From the NCBI GenBank assembly GCA_015143295.1, contig CM026560.1:1242501-1306500 (forward strand): 64,000 nt of DNA, read 5' to 3'. The position numbers and the translations under genes are program-made. The DNA comes from Tetracentron sinense (taxonomy: Eukaryota; Streptophyta; Magnoliopsida; Trochodendrales; Trochodendraceae). The notes under the pieces were generated by a model. It did no database searches. It was given only the letters and a program-made list of their open reading frames with translations, and had not been told where the DNA came from. Of this stretch, positions 10,598 through 22,109 are shown in pieces. Position 1 is the stretch's first letter. Each line of letters opens with the position of its first letter.

Positions 10598-11578
10598 GGG
10601 GAAAAGCAAGGGCTTTTTTTTTTTTTTTTTTTTTGAAGGCCTTACTCCATTCCTTTCAGGAATGGCGGCCTGGTTTAGATCAAGCTCAGGCAAGGATGTC
10701 AATAGGGACATGTGGCGACCTAAAGGGCATAACTGGATTCCATTGGAGGGCACACTATATATGGAAAAAAAAATTTGGGGGGGGGGGGGGGGGGGGGGGC
10801 AAGTATACGTATTCTAAAAAAATTAAAAAATGTTGTGGGGCCCACTATTTCATAACAAAACAAGTAGGGATTTCAAAAAAATTTGGGGGGGGGGGCATGA
10901 CACCAGTTCCGCACATCATCTCAAAAGGGACTACTATAACTAAGGATGCAATAACGATATTCAATGGGTAAACCATCACTTTTTTTTTTTCTGTTTAAAA
11001 ATGTTGATTGTTGGGTTAACTTTTATAGGTAGAGAATTAAAATAATAGTTTCAAATAGTAAATTAGATTTTACTAAATAAATAATATAAGTATCAGATTG
11101 ATTATAATACCTGTTGACTATTATTTGAGTTTAGTTATATATGTCGTATGACTCGCATTACAAAAAATTATGAATTTAGATGTCAAAATATTACGAATGG
11201 TCATTTTTGTTTTTTTTTTTTTCTTATGAGTCCTGAATGTAATCATGTGTATTTTAACATTTTCTGAAGTTTTAGAGAAGTCCATTGTTTCCCATTTTCC
11301 CCAATGTATCCCTCCAATAAGAACAATTAAACATTTCAAAAGTAACTTGTGAAATTTTCCAGAGGATTTCTCATTTTTAAAGTGTAAAATTTCCTGCAAA
11401 ACCAACATTTAGAACCTTGGTTTTCCGGAAGTGATCATTTATTCGGTGGGCCATCCCTTTTTTTTTCCTAGGCTTAAAATTGTGTATTGTACATTTGCTG
11501 AATAGTTCTCTTACAGAAGAAATGGCATAATTGGATCCTGTCACACTCATGTCTAATTCTAGTGTGATGCTTTTATAG
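10598..11578. other. TE-derived tract with long poly-G runs
   Basis: A poly-T run (about 10613-10634) is followed by GGGACATGTGGCGACCTAAA, an arm of the CACGTG MITE family. Two G tracts follow A-rich words: 23 consecutive G at 10777-10799 and 11 at 10885-10895. The 11380-11410 part (CCTGCAAAACCAACATTTAG, then AACCTTGG) matches the right end of the repeat near 36930-36962. This forms the visible part of the intron or flank upstream of the helicase exons. Confidence 0.5.
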
Positions 11579-14350
11579 GACCCACCTGAGGATGCTGTTG
11601 TTACAATGTGTGGCCATGTCTTTTGCTATCAGTGTGTATCTGAATATTTAAGAGGTGATGACAATTTGTGCCCTGCACGTGAATGCAGAGAACTACTTGG
11701 TTCTGATGTTGTTTTCTCTAGAGCCACCCTAAGAAGTTGTATATCTGATGAGCTTGATAGTAGTGCCCCGAGTTCTTCTGGTGTTACCGAGAAATCTGTA
11801 ATTGTGCAGAGTGACTATAGTTCTTCGAAAATCAGAGCTGCTCTTGGGATTTTGCAGTCACATTGTAAATTAAGGAATTCAAGTTTAGAGCTTAGTTCTG
11901 AAGCATGCAATGGGATTTCTTTTACTTCAGAAGTGGGATACACAAAGAATTGCTATTCTGATTCTAATGCGGCACCAGATACAACTGTTTATTCAAACTC
12001 TGAAACTGAAGGACCAGTAAAGGCTATTGTTTTCTCTCAGTGGACTGGCATGCTGGACTTACTCGAGATTTCGCTTAACCAATATAATATAGAATTCAGG
12101 AGGCTTGATGGGACGATGTCTCTTGCGTCAAGAGACAAGGCTGTGAAAGATTTCAATTGTGATCCAGAGGTTTGACTCCTACCTTAAAAAGTGTGAAAAT
12201 CCTGAAGTGTCTTTCATTTGTAATGCTTTTCTTTTTAGTAAGCACGCTTGTGTTACGAAGATCTTTACCAGATTCATTATAAAAGGAAACTTGTAGTCCA
12301 AATTTTGGGCATTGGGGCTGTGATTCCAATTCATACCTGGGAGGTATAATGGTACCACTATAACATATATTCTTCTTTAATTTTGTCCTATGATATTATT
12401 AAGTGATAAGTTTGTACCTCATTAGGATGGAGTTTTGTTGCTCACTGACTGTTATTGAAACATTAAATGCAATAGTATTAAATTAATGAAATTTATTGCA
12501 GGTGACTGTTATACTGATGTCACTAAAAGCAGGAAATCTTGGTCTAAACATGGTTGCTGCTTCTCATGTTATTCTTCTGGATCTTTGGTGGAATCCAACT
12601 ACTGAAGATCAGGCTATTGACCGAGCACATAGAATTGGGCAGACTCGTCCTGTGACCGTCTCACGAATCACTATTAAAGATACAGTGGAGGATCGGATAC
12701 TATCTCTACAGGTATTGGTCATTTTCTTTTTGTTGTTCATTCAATCAATTAACCAATTGCTAACAATGATAAAGTAATAGCTTACTCTCAATAAATTTTT
12801 ACCAGAATTTATGATGTTTGTTACATCTCTTTTGATTTGTGGATTAAGACCAAAGATGTAGTTTAGGTGATGGGGTTTGATGAGCCAAGGTGTAAGCCTC
12901 AAATCAGTACAAGGTTTATGGAAATGTGAAGTTATTCAACTTCTTGGTACTCCCTTTTGGCATGTTGACAAAAATAGTTTCAGGATGGTTCAACATTCGA
13001 TTGATTTTTCACTCTAGTGGATGTTGTGGTTGTAAACAACTCTATCGTATAGCCATGATCTCCTTAAGAGACAGTGGCTTTACACTTTTTTTTTTTTTTG
13101 GGTTAGATGGAAACATTACTCACACACACACCCTTGTAGCACAAGCTACTTGCAACCACACAACCCTCTCAAAAAAGAGAGGGAGGTGATGCTTTATAAG
13201 GGTACACAAGGAGACCTAACCCACCGATGTGGGACTAAAGCTTTTTAGGTTTTTTTGGTTAGAAGGAAACATAACACACTATCCTGTGATTTTCACAATT
13301 TTTTACCCAACATAATATCCTGTGAAGAAATGATTGTTTGGAATTTGTTAGCTGTCAGCACCTCGTCCAACTTATCAAGGGGTAAGGCCCCGTTGATTTC
13401 TTACCTTTTCAACGATACTTTGATCCATTCTATAACATAAAAGTTGGAAATTCATCCAGTCAACATAATCATAGTATTCTATTCATATCAATTAAATAAC
13501 AAAATGGACCCTTGCCTGATGTTTCAAAAGTCTCCATTCCTTTTTTCAGATGTTTTTGAATAATTTGCTCTGTTGATTGACTCAGAACATCTCTTCCTCT
13601 GTAGTCTCTATTGATTCTTTCAAAGTCAGATGAAAGAAGGAATCAATCGATTTTCTAGTGTGGAAACAAAACACATAATAACTATTAAATGGAAATGGAA
13701 AAGAGATGTAACTCCAGTTCCTTCGGAACTGATAAGATCTTTGGTGCAAGAAGGGGTTGATTCATAACATCTTGACTTGTCTATGCTTCCTCCCTTTTTT
13801 TAACAATAACGACTCGGGTTCTTCTCCTACCTATATTGAATAGGACATGGTGAGCCAAATCTTCATGTAAAACCTACTGGATTTAATTTGTGATTCATTG
13901 GTAAATCCACTTTGATTATCTATCAACCAATATTGTGGGACCATTTACATGGTTAGCCTTTGGAAAAAATTTCATTATAGAACATTCATATGACATACCA
14001 ATAAAATAATTTGAACAGTTTACTGGAAAAATTGTTAAGGTACTTGCCTCTTTTTTTATCCAATGCGGAATTGATGACCTATGTATAAACTATAAAGTAA
14101 GTATAATTTTTTTGATTTCAATACTTGCATGTGGTGTGGTGAGTACATAGTAATCATCATAGGGTAACATATTTCACAATTGTGTATTGCATTGAATGTT
14201 TTATCCTTTGATAACGTTTAAATCTGTCTCCACATGGACTTGTAGGAGGAAAAGAGGAAAATGGTTGCATCCGCTTTTGGAGAAGATCAAATGGGGGGCT
14301 CTGCAACTCGGCTTACAGTGGAAGATCTCAGATATTTATTCATGGTGTGA
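11579..14350 (+). CDS. CHR28: RING-SNF2 helicase, CHR27/CHR28 (FRG) type, last three exons
   Basis: Exons are 11579-12169, 12502-12711 and 14246-14350 (stop TGA), all phase 0 with AG acceptors and GT donors; together they give 301 residues. Exon 1 opens inside a RING finger (CGHVFCYQC, then CPARECREL), whose first Cys pair should lie in the missing upstream exon. Its end carries the start of the helicase C domain ([23 protein letters not shown]). Exon 2 has motif V ([10 protein letters not shown]) and motif VI ([15 protein letters not shown]). Exon 3 ends with [14 protein letters not shown], the usual family C-terminus. In Arabidopsis CHR27/CHR28 are nuclear SNF2 factors of the Rad5/HLTF class linked to DNA methylation and silencing. 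The SNF2_N half (Walker A, DEAH-like box) is absent from this window. The visible part is uninterrupted, so it could be functional if the 5' exons lie more than 11.5 kb upstream; otherwise it is a 5'-truncated copy. CHR27 versus CHR28 cannot be decided. Confidence 0.88.
13087..13245 (-). mobile_element. Short retroposon with snRNA-type USE-TATA promoter, in helicase intron
   Basis: On the minus strand GTCCCACATCG (about 13228-13238) matches the plant snRNA upstream sequence element RTCCCACATCG exactly. TTATAAAG follows 25 bases later. The unit ends about 100 bases on in an A tract (poly-T at 13087-13100 on +). A T6 run shortly after the TATA box would be expected to stop Pol III. A related unit lies at 22839-23125 on +. 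It is a poly-A-tailed short repeat; its class is not settled. Confidence 0.5.
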
Positions 14351-15612
14351 ACAAGGACGGCCATTCGTCTCTGTTTGCAATTGGGATTCACCAGATAATT
14401 CTTATGCACTTTTTGGCTGAAAGGAAGCTGGAGGAATCGAACCTTGAATTAAATGGTTGGATGGCTTCACTTCATCCCGCTCGGCTTTGTGGCTTGACCA
14501 GGAGTTAAAGGACAACTAACTGTTGTATTTGAACGCTAACTTATGAATCGGCTAAGAAGGCAATTTTGTTTATGTGCAGTGCAGATGTAATGAGGAAAAC
14601 TGACTGTAAATATTTAATAACTTTTGCTTCTCCTTGCTGTCTAATTATGAACTTTCGCTTCCAGGAGAACTATTAACTCTTATCTGACATTGAAATCCAA
14701 TACCCCCAGCCTTTTGTCAGTATCCTTGGTGTCAGACCTCTTTATGGTTAAAGAACCTCCTATGTTATAGTTAGTATCCAAACCTTTTCAGTCCCCTTAC
14801 CCTGATCACAGAGACCATTTGGATCATTTCGAACAACCGGAACAACGTCCAATTCTCTTAACAAAACTTGCCGCAACAAACAAGTCATGAATTCATCCAC
14901 TGATATATTTTCCACTCGTAGAATCAAGCTTTCTTTTAAACCTCATTTACAGCCAACTAGGGTTCCTTTAGCAGTTCTGATCTGGAGTTATAATGAGGAG
15001 CTTGTTGCTTGTCTTTCACAGCATTATATGATGCGGGGTTCTTAACAGCAGCTATAACATTATTGGGAAATGGTGGTAAATGAACCGAGCTGTTCGTGAA
15101 CAGTTAGTGAACAGCTCAGCTCGTTAAAAGCTCCTTCATTTAATAAAGGAGTTTGAGCTTAATTTTCAAGCTCGATTGTTTAACAGCTCGAGCACACGTG
15201 CTCAGCTCCTTTTGTATTATTGAATATATAATATTTATATAGCATGACATAATATTAATCAACTCCATCAATCTAAGAGAATTGGACCTTGAAGGGAAAA
15301 AAAGGGTTTGTTGGGCCCTTTACAATGGCTGATTAGGTGAGCATCAGTGAGATGTCAGTTAGGCGAGGGTTAACGAGAACTGTCTAGTTGAAACAGTTTA
15401 AATATTTTTATTTCTTTTAAAGTTGATGCAGCTATTGAAAACTCATTGCTTTAGCTAATCCTGGATTGTTGGAGTAAGCAAGTTAAACTGAGTCGAGCTC
15501 GAGCTTGCGGAGCTTAAATAAAGACATTGATGCTTAAATCTTGGGTTTGGCGGAAATAGGAAGATGGTGGTTTTATGAGTTAAAAGGGCCAAAAAGAGAA
15601 TAGTTGTGATTT
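14351..15612. other. Helicase 3' UTR and intergenic DNA with GAGCTCG repeat
   Basis: The first few hundred bases after 14350 are probably 3' UTR. At 15080-15220 and 15480-15520 there are inverted GAGCTGTTCGTGAACAG and AGCTCGAGC words resembling the ends of GAGCTCG-rich hAT MITEs such as the one at 44079. No gene was seen. Confidence 0.5.
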
Positions 15613-18051
15613 TGCAACGACCCCAAATCCCTACCTTTGACATAATGGGACTTTGAGCCTGCTATATTACTTATTTCTGCTTGACTTCAATAGCAATAAG
15701 GTATAGAATAAAAATAGTTCTTTCAAAATAGCAATCGTAAAATTTCTTTCGATATAAAACATCTCATCCGGTATATCATGAACCAACATAAGTCATACTC
15801 CATAAACATGAAATAAAGCAACATCAACTAAAATTAAGCAAGTTTATTACAACTCTCTTAAGACTAAACTGAAATGAAACTAATAATACAGGAACCGGTC
15901 ATTGTCCCAAATTCTGTCAACGAAGGGATCACCATCTTCAACTTCGTCTTGATAATCCTCCTCAATCCAAGGAGTGGCTATCGGTTCCTCCACTAAACCT
16001 GACGACAATAACAGGTTGACAAAGTATTGAAAACACTCGGTAGATATCCAATCTATGTTCAGTATCAGTTCATACGATAGTTATATAATCCATAACAATA
16101 TCAAATGACAAAAACATAATCAAAGTTTGGAGAACACGTGGGCATATCATATCATTTCCTTGACTCGTGTACTTGTGTAACTCTTGGACTTATACCATGA
16201 ATATCATGCATGCTTGTTTTCCCATAAAATAGTCTTCTAGGTCTTTGTATTGTATTATATCCATGGAGGTGCATCGACAGAAACATAAGTCTCTAAAGCT
16301 CTTGATGCTTCAATATCCATGATAATTATCTTGGACTTGAATCTTATCCATGGAGAGCATCAATGATTACCGGAGCTACTTATAATTCAAGGTCCTTGTA
16401 AAAATCATGCAGTGTTATTGTACTTGTTCTTGTAATTGTTCTTATTCTTGTATTTCATGTACAGTGTCCTTGTACTTATATTTTAGTGTCCATGTCATGT
16501 TTGTGTACTCGTGGAACTTGTAAATTACCACACACGTGAACCTGTACTTGAGTGTCATGATTAATATCCGAACTCGGTCATCGCCTAGATTTCAATCTTC
16601 TGCCATTGTACTTGTTCTTGTAATTGTTCTTATTCTTGTATTTCATGTACAGTGTCCTTGTACTTATATTTCAGTGTCCATGTCATGTTTGTGTACTCGT
16701 AGACTTGTAAATTACCACACACGTGAACATGTGCTTGAGTATCATGATTAATATCCGAACTCGGTCATCGCCTAGATTTCAATCTTCTGCCAAGAAACTC
16801 TGTCAGATTACATCTCCCTGGTTAGAAAATTCCTAACATGGAGGACTTTTTCTAAGCTTTGGCCTATTCGAATGTCAATCACCATGCAGTATAAATATGA
16901 CATAATTCATCATAACATGCATTGATATCTCTTGAACATGCTTAAACAATTGCAATAACATCATTTCTACATTTTTTTCATTTCAAACCATCCCTATTAA
17001 GATATTTCACCAATTATTCACGTACAATTTGCCCTTCCTCCATTTTCAACATTCCATTATTCATTCATATCCTTCCATAAATCATATCTGTGTCATTAAA
17101 CTCATCCATCATTTAATTTAATATAAACATCTTCACACATTATAGCATATCATTTATTCATTCATCATGTTTAACAAAAACTCTCAAAACACATGTAAAA
17201 ACCTGATTTAAGCTTTAAACATAGTTATCTACTCATTTCCATGCTAAACCTTCCATAATTTAACTTAACCATATTAAATAATGCTTGACAACATTATGAA
17301 CCCATGCAAATGCTTCATTTTTCATTCCATAATCCATAATCTTTACCTAAACATGTAAATCACTCACAAAATCATCATTCCTTCTTGTTTAAACATACAA
17401 ACATCATAATAGGGTTAAATTAGAAAAGATATCGACATTTGAGATCGTTTCCTTCGATCCAAAACACTCCCAAGAAAGCTTGATGTTGATTTTCAAGTTT
17501 TTCTTGCAATCTCCAAGCAACTTCTTCCTTCACAAGCAAGCCAACAATTAGAAATCCTAGATTTCTCCTCTACTTTTTCAAATTAGGGTTTGAGAGACTT
17601 AGGGATCTCAAACCTCCGAAATAGAAGACTTATTTATAGTCCTAGGATAATGAAAAAACCCAAATGCCCTTAAGAATTCACAAAAGAGGGTTAAAAACTC
17701 AATTTATTAATGGTCGGTCGACCGGCTGGGCTTCGAAGGGCACTGTTTCACCAAAAATTATATAGTCAGTCGACCAGGTGTGCAAGTTGGTTGACTGGTT
17801 GGGTTCAACACTCCACTATTTGCCCAATTTTAATAGTCGGTCGACCAGGTAGGCTGAGCGGTTGACCGACTGTGCTATTTTTCTTCTTTCTTTTTTTCTT
17901 TTCTTCCGTTCTTACATTGGTTAATTGTTTTAAATTCTTAAACAGACCATAACATGAATTAACACATAAACACACACATAATCAAATCAATTTGACTAAA
18001 ATGTCTTTGATGAGCGGGGTAATTACATGAAAAGAAATCCGGGTCTCTACA
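15613..18051 (-). repeat. 3' LTR of the gypsy element
   Basis: On the minus strand the LTR starts TGTAGAGACCCGG at 18051 and ends GGGGTCGTTGCA at 15613 (2,439 bp), with TG...CA ends. It contains a 188-bp tandem duplication (16417-16791) and a cluster of GGTCGACC-type palindromes at 17705-17870. The GATTT TSD abuts 15613. Confidence 0.85.
16417..16791. repeat. 188-bp tandem duplication inside the LTR
   Basis: Copies at 16417-16604 and 16605-16791 both begin ATTGTACTTGTTCTTGTAAT and end CAATCTTCTGCC. They differ by only a few bases and one or two indels, so the duplication is younger than the two LTR ends are to each other. Confidence 0.9.
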
Positions 18052-18070
18052 TCCTCCCTCTTTATGAGAA
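18052..18070 (-). other. Polypurine tract before the 3' LTR
   Basis: Minus-strand AAAGAGGGAGGA lies immediately before TGTAGAGACC, after a GGACGAAATTCT word typical of the end of gypsy pol. It primes plus-strand DNA synthesis in LTR retrotransposons. Confidence 0.8.
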
Positions 18071-19061
18071 TTTCGTCCTTGAAATTTACACACCTTAGTC
18101 AAATAGATGAGGGTACTTTGCTCGGACTTCATCCTCACGCTCCCAAGTGGCTTCTTTGTGAGAATGATGCTCTCATTATAATAGCATCAGGGGAATGACC
18201 TTTGTTCACAAGACTTGCTCCTTCCGGTCCGAAATTTGAGCTGGTTGTTCAACTAGAAACAAATACTCTCGAATTTCCAATGGTTCCAAGTCGATGACGT
18301 GTGATGAATCTGAGATGTATTTCCTCAACATAGAGATGTGGAAGACATTGTGGACACCCATTATGTGAGTCATCGGCAAGGTAACTCGGAAAGCTACTTT
18401 CCCAACTCTGACAGTAATCTCAAAAGGACCCACATATCCCGGGTTGAGCTTGCATCGCTTGCCGAATCTCATCATACCCTTCGTAGATGAGATTTTGACA
18501 AATACAAAGTCTCCAACTTGGAACTCAAGATCCATTCTACAAGTATCGGCATGACTCTTTTACCTATTCTGAGCTATCTTCAACTTCTCCCTGATCTGCT
18601 GGACCCTCACCAACAAGTTCGGGACCCAAAAGTTCATCTCACCAACTTCGTCCCAACACAACGGTGAACGACAACTTCTCCCATAGAGTGCCTCAAACGG
18701 TGTAATTGGAATAATTGCTTGATAGCTATTATTGTAGGCAAATTCTACTAATGGCAGATGATCCTCTCAACTGTCTTGGAAATCTAACATGCAAGCCCAT
18801 AGCATGTCCTCTATGATCTGGTTCATCCTCTCAGTTTGTCCATTTGTCTACTGATGAAACGCCGTACTGAAATTCAAACGGGAACCCATGACCTGCTGAA
18901 AACTCTTCTAGAACTTGAAAGTAAATCTTGGGTCTTGATCAGATATAATGTTGATTGACACTCCATGCAGACGAACTATCTCTTTGATGTACAGGTTCGC
19001 AAGCTTGTTGCGATTGTACGTGGTCTTGTATGGAAAGGAAATGAGTTGACTTGGTCAACTA
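18071..19061 (-). pseudogene. Gypsy integrase core end and C-terminal domain, degenerate
   Basis: The longest open part (18535-18206) shows the GDFVFVKIS, MMRFGKRCKLNPGYVGPFEI and VHNVFHISMLRKY blocks of gypsy integrase C-terminal (GPY/F) domains. Upstream to about 19061 are core blocks such as FAYNNSYQ, FEALYGRSCRSPL and NGQTERMNQ, broken by several stops. It joins directly to LTR sequence at about 19062, marking the internal deletion. Confidence 0.8.
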
Positions 19062-19419
19062 GCCATGATGGACGGTTGACCGGCTAGGCCTGGAAGTGCA
19101 CTATTTCACCAAAAATCATATAGTCGGTCGACCGGGTGTGTAGGTCGGTCGACTGGCTGGGTTCGACACTCAACTGTTTGCCTAATTTTGACAGTCAGTA
19201 GATCGGGGTAGGTTGGGCGGTCGACCAACTGTGCTATATATATTTTTTTTTCTTCTTTATCTTTTTCTTTTCTTTCATTTTTACCTTGGTTAATTGTTTT
19301 AAACTCTTAAACATACCATAACATTAATTAACACATGAACACACACATAATCAAATTCATTTTATTAAAATGCCCTTGATGAGAGGGTAATTATACGAAA
19401 AGAAATCTGGGTCTCTATA
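19062..19419 (-). repeat. Truncated 5' LTR of the same gypsy element
   Basis: About 358 bp matching the first part of the LTR at 17710-18051, including the GGTCGACC palindrome cluster. The outer end is TATAGAGACCC, a one-base change from TG, abutting the GATTT TSD. Divergence from the 3' LTR is visible at many positions, so the insertion is old. Confidence 0.8.
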
Positions 19420-20494
19420 GATTTTAGCCCAAGTTACCAATGGATGAGGTGTCATACTGGCAAATGGTGATTAAGAGTGCTGATGGGCGGAGTAGGGGGC
19501 AGGGAGGGGCCTTGCCCCCTCCCCCCCAAAAAAAATTAAAGAAAATAAAATTGCGTCTTATTAAGTAGGTATAATTTTTAAAAATTAACTATTATATATA
19601 TCCAGTAGCCCCCAAAAAATTAGGATATAATTGTGTATTATGTGGGAAGTTTACCCCATCAAAATTTTGTAATTATCTATTACCTAATACTATTACAAAA
19701 TGTTTTTCCCCCTTCTCCTTCTGCCACGTCATCAAAGTTAAAACCAAACGTCACCCCTCTTTTTTCCTAGCGTTTCTCTCTCATCTCTCAAAAGCACCGT
19801 ATCAAATACACCCCTTCCCATGCCTTATACCTCCTTATCAGAGACACCCCTTCACATCCCTATACTCCTTTCTTATATATAAGGATGAAATGAAACATCT
19901 AATTTGGTGTGTTTTAGAATGAGAGAGAGAGAGTTGGTTTCTGAAATGGTAAAAGCGGCATTTCTTTCCTCACAACAAATATTGCTTCTAAGAAATGGTA
20001 TAAGCATTCTAACCAAGAGAGGTCGGCCTCATCGTTTCTTCTATGGTTCGTCTCTCTTCTTTCAGTTTTCATCTCCATTATGAAAGCTACTGAACATCAA
20101 GAATGATCTTGATGTTCACGAGAGATGGATCGCATACCGTTGTTGCGGTGGGTATTTTCCAACCTTTGGAGCCACATTATTTAGTACTGATAAATGGCAA
20201 GCCTTTTTTTTTGAAAGAAAATCAATTTTGCAAATTAAACGTTGGAGCCTAGCTGGGATATCCATGAAATAAGAGGATCAAATAGCTTCTAACCAATGAG
20301 TGGGTTGAAGATCATTCAGAGAGTTGTAGGCTTTTTCTACCTTTTTCCATTGCACGCTCCATGACAGGGATCAAGCATAGGAGTGAAGTGGAGAAGAAGG
20401 AAAGAAGGGCAGGAATTTTGGTAAAGAAACTCTTACGCTTTTCTGGTGATTTCTTTTTGCATAAACTGGTGATCTTCTCCAGTTGTAACCTGTT

Positions 20495-20800
20495 TTGGGC
20501 AAAACCGGTTACTCCCCTATGATCACTACATGTCCTGTTTTTACACCCCTTAACTATGGTTAAGATTCACCTACGCTTAGGGTTCACCCACCTATCTTTG
20601 TTTTTTAGAAAAAATATTTTTTTAAAATTAACCTTAGGAGTTGGTAAATTTTAACCACAGTTAATAATAAATTATTATTTTTTTCTAAAAACAAAGAATA
20701 GGTGGGTTAACCTTAGGAGTGAGTGAATCTTAACCATAGTTAAGAGGTATCAAAAGAGACACGTAGCCACCTCAGGGGCATAACCGGTTTTGGCAAAACC
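20495..20800. mobile_element. CACGTG-family MITE, long-arm copy
   Basis: Left arm: GCAAAACCGGTTACTCCCCT, then ACACCCCTTAACTATGG. Right arm: CTTAACCATAGTTAAGAGG, GACACGTAGCCACCTCAGGG and GCATAACCGGTTTTGGC. The arms of over 100 bases are inverted around a TTTTTAGAAAA core, so the whole unit can fold back. Confidence 0.75.
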
Positions 20801-20857
20801 GGTTATAACTGGAGAAGAATACGTCCCTTTTGCATAGTGATATGGTTATAACTGGAC

Positions 20858-21168
20858 ACAGTCCGGTTATGCCCTTGATGTCGCCGCGTGTCCCTTTCGA
20901 CACCCTTTAACTGTAGTTAATATTCACCCAACCTTAGGTTCACCCACATATCCTTAGTTTTGTTTTGACAAAAAATATATATATATTTTTTTGGTAAACT
21001 CAGTAACACCACAAGGTGAATACTGAAGGCAAAGAAAGGAAAACACGCACACTCATGTCCTTATAAGTTCTATAGCGTCCCAAACGGTTGGTACGCGTTT
21101 TGGGAAGCTCTTGGGTGAAGCTTATAAAGGCTGCGTGTGTGGTCTGTCGACAAAAAATATTAACTATA

Positions 21169-21201
<33 letters not shown>

Positions 21202-21395
21202 CTAATCATTGTTGATTTATTTTAAACATAGTTTTTTCTAAAATACCAAAGATAGTGAGTGAACCTTCAAAAAAAAAAAAAATTAGGGGTGGGTGAATCT
21301 TAACTACAATTAAAGGGTGTCAAACGGGACATGTGGCGACTTTAAGGGCATAAATGTGGCGACTTCAAGGGCATAACCGGACTCCCCGTAGTCCG
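20858..21395. mobile_element. CACGTG-family MITE split by a SINE
   Basis: Left arm CAGTCCGGTTATGCCCTTGA, GTCGCCGCGTGTCCC, ACCCTTTAACTGTAGTTAA. Right arm TTAACTACAATTAAAGGGTG, GGGACATGTGGCGAC, AAGGGCATAACCGGACTCC, with a short local duplication of GTGGCGACTT(T/C)AAGGGCATAA. The SINE at 20979-21148 sits in the loop. Confidence 0.75.
20979..21148 (-). mobile_element. SINE-like retroposon with 12-bp TSD
   Basis: Flanked by identical GACAAAAAATAT at 20967-20978 and 21149-21160. The + strand left edge is a T-rich tail, so the unit is on the minus strand and ends ACCTTGTGGTGTTACTGAG, TTTACC, poly-A. The 170-bp body has no clear A/B boxes. The 3' part matches the unit at about 21530-21720 (ACCTTGTGGTGTAGTTGCC). 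Confidence 0.7.
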
Positions 21396-21527
21396 GTTAT
21401 ACCCTTAGATTATTATATTTGCATAAGAATCCAGTAGACATTAATACTATCTTTCTCTTTATTTTCATTTATTTTATATGTCTTATGTCTATAAGATTTG
21501 TTTGATTAAAGTAAGGTGAATATGTAC

Positions 21528-21720
21528 GGTTTTTTTTTTTTTGGTCTAAGGCAACTACACCACAAGGTGAAAGCTGCAGTCAAATCAAGGAAACACACAC
21601 ACCCACACACTCACTCACACACCCACACACACACCCTACATATGTATGGTTGCGGTGAAAGCTGCAATCAAATCAAGGAAACACCCACACACACACACCC
21701 TACATATGTATGGCTGCCAT
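21528..21720 (-). mobile_element. Second SINE-like copy with CA-rich repeat
   Basis: Starts on + with T12, then GGTCTAAGGCAACTACACCA and CAAGGTGAAAGCTG, the same 3' end as the 20979 unit. The middle has expanded CACACACAC tracts and a duplicated segment (GTGAAAGCTGCA(A/G)TCAAATC, twice; CCTACATATGTATGG, twice). Confidence 0.55.
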
Positions 21721-22109
21721 GGTGTGCCAGTAGGGGTTCTGTCTTAAGCTTTATCTACAAAATTAGATGATAAGGTTAATACCTATGGTTGACATGGTGC
21801 CTGTAGATTATAGGGTTCTGTCTTGGGCTTTATCTACATAAATTAGATGATAAGTTAACGTTATCCGAGTCAACTTTTTTTTCAAAAAAATCTACTTCAT
21901 TTTGAATTTCTTTTAAAAAAATCAATAAGTAATTGGAGATAGATAATTTTATTTTATTTTTGCAATCATTAGATGAATTTGTTCTTCTTATTTTCTTATT
22001 TTAATCCTTCAAAATTTGAATTTATCCATTCTTTTAATTTATCTAATTTTCACATCCTGTGCATCGCACGGGATGTTCGCTAGTATATATATATATATAT
22101 AAAGATCGT

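Larger units (their letters stand above)
15608..19424 (-). mobile_element. Ty3-gypsy element, internally deleted, TSD GATTT
   Basis: A near-complete 3' LTR (15613-18051) and a 5' LTR fragment (about 19062-19419) bracket a 1-kb remnant of pol, with identical GATTT at 15608-15612 and 19420-19424. The shared TSD shows that one insertion event produced the whole structure and that the loss of LTR remainder, leader, gag, protease and RT came later. The integrase part has several stops. Lineage is Tekay/Del-like or similar, judged only from the integrase tail and the PPT context. Confidence 0.85.
19676..22083 (+). mobile_element. Non-autonomous Helitron filled with MITEs and SINEs
   Basis: The 5' end A|TCTATTACCTAATACTATTA resembles the 7450 Helitron start. 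Both share a GCCACGTCATC word about 60-90 bases in. The 3' end has the hairpin ATCCTGTGC-ATC-GCACGGGAT (22056-22074, one G-T pair), then GTTCG and CTAG followed by T. No Rep or helicase is visible. Nested inside are two foldback MITEs (20495-20800, 20858-21395) and two SINE-like units. Confidence 0.65.

Noticed and set aside
21597..21700. His/Thr-rich peptide from CACACA tracts
   Set aside because: Simple-sequence repeat inside a SINE-like unit, not a gene.
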